A stretch of 64,000 nt of DNA from Streptomyces subrutilus (GTDB taxonomy: Bacteria > Actinomycetota > Actinomycetes > Streptomycetales > Streptomycetaceae): NCBI RefSeq assembly GCF_008704535.1, contig NZ_CP023701.1, positions 4,940,001 through 5,004,000 on the forward strand, read 5' to 3'. How positions within the stretch are numbered: position 1 is the first letter of the stretch; the number at the start of each line of letters is the position of its first letter. The translations under genes were made by a program, and so were the position numbers. The notes beneath the pieces were generated by a model. It was not told the DNA's origin and made no database searches. It saw nothing but the letters and a program-made list of their open reading frames with translations. Positions 57,541 through 64,000 of this stretch are shown here, in pieces.

Positions 57541-58590
57541 TCAGGCCTTCGCCGGTGCCAGCAGGCGGCCCAGGGTGTCGAGGTCCTCGACGCACTTGCC
57601 CGAGCCCAGCGCCACGCAGTCCAGCGGCGCGTCCGCCACGAAGACCGGGATGCCCGTCGCGGAGGCGATCCGCAGGTCCAGGCCCGGCAGCAGCGCGCCG
57701 CCGCCGGTCAGGACGATGCCGTGCTCCATGACGTCGCCGGACAGTTCCGGCGGGCACTCCTCCAGGGTGGTGCGCACGGCGGCGATGATGGCCTCGACCG
57801 GCTCGTCGAGGGCCGCGCGCACGTCCGCGGCGGTGAGCACGAGCGACTGCGGCATGCCGCCGACCCGCTCTCGGCCGCGCACCGTGAACGTGGCGCTCTC
57901 CAGCTCGGGCCGGCCGGGCACCGGCCAGGCGGAGCCGACGGCGACCTTGACGTCCTCGGCGGTGCGCTCGCCGATGAGCAGCGAGTACTCCTTGCGGACG
58001 TGGTCGGTGATCGCGGCGTCGAGCCGGTCGCCGCCGACGCGCAACGACTGCGAGGTGACGATGCCGCCGAGGGAGATGACGGCGACCTCGGACGTGCCGC
58101 CGCCGATGTCGACGACCATCGAGCCGCGCGCTTCCTCGACGGGCAGTCCGGCGCCGATGGCGGCCGCCATCGGCTCCTCGATCAGGTGCACGCTGCGGGC
58201 GCCGGCCCGGGTGGAGGCCTGGACGATGGCGCGGCGCTCGACCGGGGTGACCCCGGAGGGCACGCAGATCACCATCCGGGTGCGGGTCCGCCGGCCGGGG
58301 ACCGCCTTGCGGACGAAGTGCCGGATCATCTCCTCGGCCGCCTCGTAGTCGCAGATCACGCCGCCCTTCAGGGGCCGGATCGCGGTGATGGAGCCGGGGG
58401 TGCGGCCGATGGTCTCCTTGGCCTCGGTCCCGACGGCCAGGGCGGTGGTGGTGCCCGCCCGCACGGCGACCACGGACGGCTCATTGAGGACGATCCCGTG
58501 CCCCCGGGCGTAGACGAGGGTGTTGGCGGTGCCCAGGTCCATCCCTATGTCGCGGCTGGAAGCGGTCTTGTTCTTGCTTGCCTGCGGCAT
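57541..58590 (-). CDS. MreB-like actin homologue (Mbl type)
   Basis: The 349-residue protein has the MreB ATPase fold: phosphate-1 MDLGTANTLVYARG (residues about 17-30), connect-1, phosphate-2 VVDIGGGTSEVAVISLGG (about 160-177), the adenosine motif IVLTGGGALLPGL (near 295) and GSGKCVEDL. It is shorter at the ends and more diverged than the canonical mreB at 61372. ATG 58590 (MPQASKNKTASSRD) is used. Streptomycetes are known to have MreB and an Mbl-like paralogue, which function in spore wall assembly rather than hyphal growth. It is divergent from folC. Confidence 0.93.
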   Translation of the reverse strand: MPQASKNKTASSRDIGMDLGTANTLVYARGHGIVLNEPSVVAVRAGTTTALAVGTEAKETIGRTPGSITAIRPLKGGVICDYEAAEEMIRHFVRKAVPGRRTRTRMVICVPSGVTPVERRAIVQASTRAGARSVHLIEEPMAAAIGAGLPVEEARGSMVVDIGGGTSEVAVISLGGIVTSQSLRVGGDRLDAAITDHVRKEYSLLIGERTAEDVKVAVGSAWPVPGRPELESATFTVRGRERVGGMPQSLVLTAADVRAALDEPVEAIIAAVRTTLEECPPELSGDVMEHGIVLTGGGALLPGLDLRIASATGIPVFVADAPLDCVALGSGKCVEDLDTLGRLLAPAKA

Positions 58591-58708
58591 TTGTTCCCCA
58601 ATCTCCTGCCCGCAAGGCTTGCATAACGATCTGGTCGCTCCGGCCGCCGAAGGTCCCGAAACGCCCGGGCCGAAGGTCCCGCCGGTCGCCGTCCGTAGAC
58701 TGGGGTCC

Positions 58709-60238
58709 GTGAGTGAGCAGCAGCCCGAGAGCCACGGCCCCGACGATCTTGACCACCGTCTCGACGAGTTCGACCAGATCGTGGCGGAGGAGTCCGAGCG
58801 CGACCCCGACCTGGCGGTGATCGAAGCCGGGAGCCGCACCCTGCGCGCCCTGGCCGGCCCGCCGCAGGGGGACGCCGTACCCGCGCACCCCACCGACCCG
58901 GAGGTCGCCCGGGCGCTCCTGGAGGTGGAGCAGGAGCTCGCCACCCGCTGGGGCGAGACGAAGCTGGAGCCGTCGGTGTCGCGCATCGCGGCGCTGATGG
59001 ACGTCCTGGGGGAGCCGCAGCGCGCGTACCCCTCCGTCCACGTCACCGGCACGAACGGCAAGACCAGCACGGCCCGCATGATCGAGTGCCTGCTGAACGC
59101 CTTCGAGCTGCGCACCGGCCGCTACACGAGCCCGCACGTCCAGTCGGTCACCGAGCGGATCAGCCTCGACGGTGCGCCGATCAGCGCCGAGCGGTTCGTG
59201 GAGACATACCACGACATCAAGCCGTACGTGGAGATGGTCGACGCCGCCGAGGAGTACCGGCTGTCGTTCTTCGAGGTGCTGACCGGGATGGCGTACGCCG
59301 CCTTCGCGGACGCTCCGGTCGACGCGGCCGTGGTCGAGGTCGGCATGGGCGGCACCTGGGACGCGACCAACGTGATCGACGGCTCGGTCGCGGTGGTCAC
59401 CCCGATCAGCCTGGACCACACCGACCGGCTCGGCTCCACCCCCGGTGAGATCGCCGGGGAGAAGGGCGGGGTCATCAAGCAGGGCGCCACCGTGATCCTC
59501 GCGCAGCAGCCGGTGGACGCGGCGCAGGTGCTGCTGAAGAAGGCCGTCGAGGTCGACGCGACCGTGGCCCGCGAGGGCATGGAGTTCGGCGTCGTCTCGC
59601 GCGAGGTCGCGGTCGGCGGCCAGCAGCTGACGCTGCGCGGCGTGGGCGGCGAGTACGACGGGATCTTCCTGCCGCTGTACGGGGCGCACATGGCGCGCAA
59701 CGCGGCGGTGGCGCTGGCCGCGGTCGAGGCCTTCTTCGGCATCGGCCAGGAGCACGCACGGGCGCTGGACGTGGAGACCGTGCGGAAGGCCTTCGCCTCG
59801 GTGACCTCGCCGGGCCGCATGGAGGTCGTGCGGCGCAGCCCGACGGTGGTCCTGGACGCGGCGCACAACCCGGCGGGCGCGGCGGCCACCGCGGAGGCGG
59901 TCACGGAGTCGTTCGGCTTCAGCCGCCTGGTCGGGGTCGTCGCCGCGAGCGAGGGCAAGGACGTGCGCGGGGTGCTGGAGGCCTTCGAGCCCATCTTCGC
60001 CGAGGTGGTGGTGACGGAGAACTCCAGCCACCGGTCGATGGGCGCGGACGAGCTGGCGGGCGTCGCCGTCGAGGTGTTCGGTGCGGACCGGGTGCAGGTG
60101 GAGCCGCGGCTGGACGACGCCCTGGAGGCGGCGATCACCCTGGCGGAGGAAGAGGCCGAGTACGGAGGGGCCGGGGTCCTGGTGACCGGTTCCGTGATCA
60201 CGGTGGGCGAGGCCCGCCTGCTGATGAAGAGGGGCTGA
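58709..60238 (+). CDS. folC: bifunctional folylpolyglutamate/dihydrofolate synthase
   Basis: The 509-residue enzyme adds glutamate to dihydropteroate and folates. The P-loop is VHVTGTNGKTSTA (about residues 111-123), the folate-loop region SPHVQSVTERI follows, the omega/Mg2+ region is EVGMGGTWDATN, and the C-terminal domain has VLDAAHNPAGAAA. GTG 58709 gives an 80-residue acidic N-terminal extension (SEQQPESHGPDDLDHRLDEF), typical of streptomycete FolC. A TAGACT hexamer 8 bp upstream would leave almost no leader. The next gene follows after 2 bp, so they are an operon, with ndk close behind. Confidence 0.96.
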   Translation: MSEQQPESHGPDDLDHRLDEFDQIVAEESERDPDLAVIEAGSRTLRALAGPPQGDAVPAHPTDPEVARALLEVEQELATRWGETKLEPSVSRIAALMDVLGEPQRAYPSVHVTGTNGKTSTARMIECLLNAFELRTGRYTSPHVQSVTERISLDGAPISAERFVETYHDIKPYVEMVDAAEEYRLSFFEVLTGMAYAAFADAPVDAAVVEVGMGGTWDATNVIDGSVAVVTPISLDHTDRLGSTPGEIAGEKGGVIKQGATVILAQQPVDAAQVLLKKAVEVDATVAREGMEFGVVSREVAVGGQQLTLRGVGGEYDGIFLPLYGAHMARNAAVALAAVEAFFGIGQEHARALDVETVRKAFASVTSPGRMEVVRRSPTVVLDAAHNPAGAAATAEAVTESFGFSRLVGVVAASEGKDVRGVLEAFEPIFAEVVVTENSSHRSMGADELAGVAVEVFGADRVQVEPRLDDALEAAITLAEEEAEYGGAGVLVTGSVITVGEARLLMKRG

Positions 60239-60240
60239 GG

Positions 60241-60600
60241 ATGCGCACGCTGTGTGCGAGCACGCTGATCGGCGAGTTCTTCGTGATCGGCTTCGCCGGT
60301 CTGGTGGCCATGAAGAACCCGGACCTGACGCAGACGCAGGTCTGGACGGTCTGCGGCGTCACGATGCTGCTGTCCGTGCTGCTGTGCGGGATGCTGTCGC
60401 GCCCCGGGGCGGTCCAGCTGGGCTGGGCCCTGCAGATCGGGCTGATCGCGAGCGGGTTCGTGGTGCCGACGATGTTCTTCCTGGGCGCGGTCTTCGCGGG
60501 GCTGTGGTGGTGCTCGGTGCACTACGGCCGGAAGATCGACGCGATCAAGGCCCGCTGGGCGGCGGCGCAGGAGGCCCCCGCGGCGGCTGACGCTGTGTGA
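60241..60600 (+). CDS. DUF4233 membrane protein
   Basis: ATG 60241 is 2 bp after the folC stop. The 119-residue protein has three or four hydrophobic helices (STLIGEFFVIGFAGLVAMKN, VWTVCGVTMLLSVLLCGML and VVPTMFFLGAVFAGLWW). It matches the actinobacterial DUF4233 family consistently found between folC and ndk. Its function is unknown. Tight spacing implies coupling to folC translation. Confidence 0.9.
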   Translation: MRTLCASTLIGEFFVIGFAGLVAMKNPDLTQTQVWTVCGVTMLLSVLLCGMLSRPGAVQLGWALQIGLIASGFVVPTMFFLGAVFAGLWWCSVHYGRKIDAIKARWAAAQEAPAAADAV

Positions 60601-60664
60601 CGGTTCACCGCAACGGCCCTGTAGATTCGTCCCACCGCACCCGTATGCCGCAAGGAGCAGCAAC

Positions 60665-61075
60665 ATGACCCAGCGCACCCTCGTCCTGCTCAAGCCCGAT
60701 GCCGTCCGCCGGGGTCTGATCGGCGAGATCATCGGCCGCATCGAGCGGAAGGCCGGCTGGACCATTCCCGCGCTGGAGCTGCGCACCCTGGAGCAGGACA
60801 CCCTTGAGGCGCACTACGGCGAGCACAAGGGCAAGCCGTTCTACGAGCCGCTCATGGGCTTCATGGCCGGCGGTCCGGTCGTCGCGCTGGTGGTGGAAGG
60901 GGAACGCGCCATCGAGGGTGTCCGCCAGCTGGCCGGACCCACCGACCCGATCGCCGCCGCGCCCGGGTCCATCCGGGGGGACTTCGGCAGCATCGTGCGG
61001 GAGAACCTGATCCACGCCTCGGATTCCGAGGAGTCCGCCGCGCGCGAGCTGAAGCTGTTCTTCCCCTCTTTGTGA
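60665..61075 (+). CDS. ndk: nucleoside diphosphate kinase
   Basis: The 136-residue enzyme balances nucleoside triphosphates by a phosphohistidine intermediate. The active His is about residue 117 in VRENLIHASDS (NxxHxSD signature), with LLKPDAVRRGLIGEII at the N-terminus and GPTDPIAAAPGSIRGDFG before the active site. AAGGAG lies 7 nt before ATG 60665. It is followed by an 11-bp terminator before mreB. Confidence 0.97.
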   Translation: MTQRTLVLLKPDAVRRGLIGEIIGRIERKAGWTIPALELRTLEQDTLEAHYGEHKGKPFYEPLMGFMAGGPVVALVVEGERAIEGVRQLAGPTDPIAAAPGSIRGDFGSIVRENLIHASDSEESAARELKLFFPSL

Positions 61076-61121
61076 GCACTCCTCACTGACGTGACATCAG
61101 CCAAACAGCGCTCATGACCTG

Positions 61122-61147
61122 GGGCGACCGAAGTAATTTCGGTCGCC
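61122..61147 (+). terminator. terminator after ndk
   Basis: A perfect 11-bp stem (61122-61132 with 61138-61147 and neighbour) around a short AT-rich loop. The 296-bp gap 61076-61371 otherwise holds the mreB promoter region, with no gene seen. Confidence 0.75.
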
Positions 61148-61371
61148 CTTCGGTATTTCCGGCCCGGACCGGGAACGCCTGTGCAGGACGCGACGTCACC
61201 ACTAAGGGGGCGGGTATCCGATCCGGCGGGATTGCCGGAGTCCCGTCGCGCGGTCTTCGTACTCGCGGCACTACGATGGGGCCTCCACCCACACACCCAC
61301 CTCGCCGACCTGACAGCAGCCGCTATCAACTGGAAGGCCAGACGCTCCTCATGGGGAACAAGGGGAACAAC

Positions 61372-62391
61372 ATGTCGTTCATCGGCCGTGACATGGCGAT
61401 CGACCTCGGGACCGCCAACACGCTGGTGTACGTGAGGGGCCGGGGAATCGTCCTGAACGAGCCGTCCGTGGTCGCCATCAACACGAACACCGGCGGCATC
61501 CTGGCGGTCGGCTCCGAAGCGAAGAAGATGATCGGGCGCACGCCCGGCAACATCGTCGCCGTACGCCCCCTCAAGGACGGCGTGATCGCCGACTTCGAGA
61601 TCACCGAGCGTATGCTCCGGTACTTCATCCTCAAGATCCACAAGCGCCGCTACCTGGCCCGCCCGCGCGTCGTGGTCTGCGTGCCCTCCGGCATCACCGG
61701 AGTGGAGCGACGCGCCGTCATCGAGGCGTCCACGCAGGCCGGCGCCCGTCAGGTGCACATCATCGAAGAGCCCATGGCCGCCGCCATCGGCTCGGGCCTG
61801 CCCGTCCACGAGGCCACCGGCAACATGGTCGTGGACATCGGCGGCGGCACCACCGAGGTGGCCGTCATCTCCCTCGGCGGAATCGTCACGGCGCAGTCCA
61901 TCCGGGTGGCCGGCGACGAGCTCGACAACGCGATCATCCAGCACATCAAGAAGGAGTACTCGCTCCTCCTCGGTGAGCGCACCGCCGAGCAGATCAAGAT
62001 CACCATCGGGTCGGCCTACGACCTCGACAAGGACGAGCACACCGAGATCCGCGGCCGCGACCTGGTCTCGGGCCTGCCCAAGACCGTGGTCATCTCGGCC
62101 GCCGAGGTGCGCAAGGCCATCGAGGAGCCCGTCAACGCCATCGTCGACGCGGTCAAGACCACCCTCGACAAGTGCCCTCCGGAGCTCTCCGGCGACATCA
62201 TGGACCGCGGCATCGTGCTCACCGGCGGCGGCGCCCTGCTGCGCGGCCTGGACGAGCGGCTGCGCCGTGAGACGGGGATGCCCATCCACATCGCCGAGGA
62301 CCCCCTGGACTCCGTCGCGCTCGGCTCCGGCAAGTGCGTCGAGGAGTTCGAGGCGCTCCAGCAGGTTCTGGACGCCCAGCCCCGCCGCTGA
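61372..62391 (+). CDS. mreB: rod shape-determining protein MreB
   Basis: The 339-residue actin homologue organises wall synthesis in aerial hyphae and spores of Streptomyces. Motifs are MAIDLGTANTLVYVRG, VVCVPSGITGVERRAV, VVDIGGGTTEVAVISLGG and IVLTGGGALLRGLDERL. ATG 61372 (MSFIGRDMAIDLG) has AAGGGG 6 nt upstream, favouring it over ATG 61351, which has a distant site and adds MGNKGNN. mreC and mreD follow in order, the normal mre cluster. The paralogue at 57541-58590 is about 3 kb away on the other strand. Confidence 0.97.
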   Translation: MSFIGRDMAIDLGTANTLVYVRGRGIVLNEPSVVAINTNTGGILAVGSEAKKMIGRTPGNIVAVRPLKDGVIADFEITERMLRYFILKIHKRRYLARPRVVVCVPSGITGVERRAVIEASTQAGARQVHIIEEPMAAAIGSGLPVHEATGNMVVDIGGGTTEVAVISLGGIVTAQSIRVAGDELDNAIIQHIKKEYSLLLGERTAEQIKITIGSAYDLDKDEHTEIRGRDLVSGLPKTVVISAAEVRKAIEEPVNAIVDAVKTTLDKCPPELSGDIMDRGIVLTGGGALLRGLDERLRRETGMPIHIAEDPLDSVALGSGKCVEEFEALQQVLDAQPRR

Positions 62392-62430
62392 TGCTGCCGC
62401 CCGTGGCCTCCGGTCATGCGGAACACAAGA

Positions 62431-62468
62431 ATCCGCCGTACGGGTGCTACCGCGTCCGTGCGGCGGAT
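62431..62468 (+). terminator. hairpin between mreB and mreC
   Basis: A 13-bp stem (62431-62443 with 62456-62468, one G.T pair) and a 12-nt loop lie in the 170-bp gap. It may attenuate read-through, giving excess MreB over MreC. Confidence 0.6.
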
Positions 62469-62561
62469 CGTTGATATACAGGCAAAAGACCTGTGCGAGC
62501 TCCGGCTCCACCGGCGCGGCTCCGCCGCGAATATCTCTACGAGGAAGGCACGCCGCCGCAC

Positions 62562-63509
62562 GTGAGGGACACACGAGAGAGCCGGCTGCTCCTGGTGCTT
62601 CTGATCGCCATCGCGTTCGCACTGATCACGGTGGACATCAGGGCGGGCGAGGAGTCTCCGGTCGACGGTGCCCGGCAAGCCGCCGCCACGGTCTTCGGCC
62701 CGGTCGAGAAGGGCGTCGCGACCGCCGTCGACCCGGTCGGCAACGCCATAGGGGCCGTACGGGACTCCGGCAAGCGCCACAACCGCATCGCCACGCTGGA
62801 ACGCGAGAACGCCGGGCTGAAGGCCAGGCTCGGCAGCGAGGACCAGACCCGCAGCCGCGTCCGCGAGCTCGACGAGATGCTCAAGCGGGCCGGCGCCGGG
62901 CAGTACGGGATCAAGGGCGCCGAGGTCATCGCCATAGGAGCGGCCCAGGGCTTCTCCTGGACCGTGACCATCGACGCCGGCAGCAAGGACGGCATCGAGC
63001 GCGACATGACCGTCCTCAACGGGGACGGCCTCGTCGGCCGCGTCTCCACCGTCGGACCCGACACCGCCACGGTCGTCCTCGCCAACGACCCCGACTTCAC
63101 CGTCGGGACGCGCCTGGAGAAGACCGGCGAGCTCGGCTTCGCCACCGGCCAGGGCGACCGCGCCCTGTCGGTCCAGATGCTCAACGGCAAGGCCAAGGTC
63201 AACCCCGGCGACCGGCTCGTCACCTTCGGCTCGCGCGGCAACAAGCCCTTCGTGCCCGGCGTGCCGATCGGCGAGGTGGTCAAGGTCGAGCCCTCCCGCG
63301 GCGACCTGACCCGGACCGTCTGGGTGAAGCCGTTCGTCACCTTCTCCCGGCTGGACATCGTCGGCGTCGTGGTGACGCCGCCGCGCGAGGACCCGCGCGA
63401 CGCCGTCCTGCCGCCCAAGCCCGAGGCCCCCAAGCCCACCCCGACCGTCACCGTGACGGTCACCCCGTCCGCGACGGCCGGTGTGGCCGGCAAGCCGGCC
63501 GACGAGTAG
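62562..63509 (+). CDS. mreC: rod shape-determining protein MreC
   Basis: The 315-residue bitopic protein has a short cytosolic end, one membrane helix (LLLVLLIAIAFALITVDI, about residues 8-25), a coiled coil (RIATLERENAGLKARLG, about 80-96) and the two beta-barrel MreC domain (about 120-275). A Pro/Thr/Val-rich tail (PKPTPTVTVTVTPSAT) follows. It links MreB to the periplasmic wall enzymes. GTG 62562 (MRDTRESRLLLVLL) is chosen over GTG 62493 because the helix then starts at the proper depth. mreD begins 13 bp later. Confidence 0.95.
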   Translation: MRDTRESRLLLVLLIAIAFALITVDIRAGEESPVDGARQAAATVFGPVEKGVATAVDPVGNAIGAVRDSGKRHNRIATLERENAGLKARLGSEDQTRSRVRELDEMLKRAGAGQYGIKGAEVIAIGAAQGFSWTVTIDAGSKDGIERDMTVLNGDGLVGRVSTVGPDTATVVLANDPDFTVGTRLEKTGELGFATGQGDRALSVQMLNGKAKVNPGDRLVTFGSRGNKPFVPGVPIGEVVKVEPSRGDLTRTVWVKPFVTFSRLDIVGVVVTPPREDPRDAVLPPKPEAPKPTPTVTVTVTPSATAGVAGKPADE

Positions 63510-63522
63510 GAGCAGACCGCCC

Positions 63523-64000
63523 ATGCGCTTGAACCGGATCCTGCTCTCGGCGACCCTCGTGGTCGTCGCCCTCGTCGTCCAGGTCACCGTCCTGGGACGG
63601 CTCCAGCTGCCCGGAGCCGTCCCCGACCTGGTCCTGCTGACCGTCGTCGCCCTCGCGCTCGTCTACGGGCCGGTCGGCGGCGCCCTCGTCGGCTTCACCG
63701 CGGGCCTCCTCGCCGACCTGGCCCCGCCCGCCGACCACGCCGCCGGGCGCTACGCCCTGGTGCTGTGCGTCATGGGGTACGCGGCCGGGCTGGTCCGCCC
63801 CGACAACGGGCGGTCCCGCTCCGCCTGGGGCCCGATGCTCACCGTCGTCGGTGCCGCGATCGCCTCCACCCTGCTCTACGCGGGCGTCGGCGCCCTCGTC
63901 GGCGACACGGCGGCCCGTCACGTGGGCCTGCTGGGCCTGCTGTTCACGGCCACCCTCTACGACCTGCTGCTCGCGCCGTTCACCGTGCCGCTCATCATGG
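63523..64000 (+). CDS. mreD: rod shape-determining protein MreD, 3' end outside the window
   Basis: ATG 63523 (AGGAGCAG 10 nt upstream) opens a hydrophobic protein of which 159 residues are seen. Five or so membrane helices are apparent: RILLSATLVVVALVVQVTVL, DLVLLTVVALALVYGPVGGA and LVGFTAGLLADLAPP in the first half. The acidic loop DLAPPADHAAGR is usual for actinobacterial MreD. It forms a complex with MreC and the PBP2/RodA pair, whose genes are expected next. Confidence 0.93.
   Translation, partial: MRLNRILLSATLVVVALVVQVTVLGRLQLPGAVPDLVLLTVVALALVYGPVGGALVGFTAGLLADLAPPADHAAGRYALVLCVMGYAAGLVRPDNGRSRSAWGPMLTVVGAAIASTLLYAGVGALVGDTAARHVGLLGLLFTATLYDLLLAPFTVPLIM

Overview
The window is high-GC actinobacterial DNA, almost certainly a Streptomyces core chromosome. 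Codons end overwhelmingly in G or C, GTG starts and GGAG-type ribosome sites are common, and the gene order tig-clpP1-clpP2-clpX-valS-folC-ndk-mreB-mreC-mreD is the one known from that genus.

Layout. (1) 1-31 kb is chromosome: the end of malQ; a MarR regulator divergent from an EamA exporter; a second EamA exporter with a LysR regulator; two separate aminopeptidase N genes; asd; a secreted M28 aminopeptidase and a secreted subtilisin-like protease; a DsbA-like nitroreductase; an iron superoxide dismutase with a Nur-type operator; three paralogous amino-acid permeases around bioY; rpiB; a Nei-type DNA glycosylase; an Eis-like acetyltransferase; a SpoIIE-type phosphatase; and a lipoprotein. (2) 31.4-34.4 kb holds an 8-bp-period tandem repeat, a pyridoxal decarboxylase gene broken by one in-frame TAG, a small HD protein and a 64-residue membrane protein. 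(3) 34,455-47,141 is an integrated actinomycete integrative and conjugative element (AICE) in tRNA-Gly(TCC), bounded by a perfect 43-bp direct repeat. (4) 47.3-64 kb is chromosome again: tRNA-Pro, tig, clpP1-clpP2 with a ClgR-type box, clpX, valS, a histidine kinase, a 169-bp palindromic repeat, a second MreB-like gene, folC, ndk and mreBCD (mreD runs off the window).

The AICE carries integrase, excisionase, a RepSA-type rolling-circle initiator, a run of small transfer or spread genes, an FtsK/TraB translocase and two GntR regulators. One GntR gene is divergent from its neighbour across paired CTAGT-N2-ACTAG operators. Its right half looks complete. The traB gene has lost its 5' end at a junction with an N-terminally truncated IS630 transposase, and a fragment of another integrase lies beside the IS, so the element is probably stuck or needs help to transfer.

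The most interesting cargo is a two-gene cassette at 37,964-39,787, on the opposite strand to the transfer genes and visibly lower in GC. It encodes a DUF262 protein followed directly (TAG-TTG junction) by a HEPN protein with an intact R-x4-H motif. This looks like an anti-phage or toxin-type defence module. Another notable point is that the element brought a diverged copy of the tRNA-Gly terminator, so the restored tRNA keeps a terminator at its 3' side.
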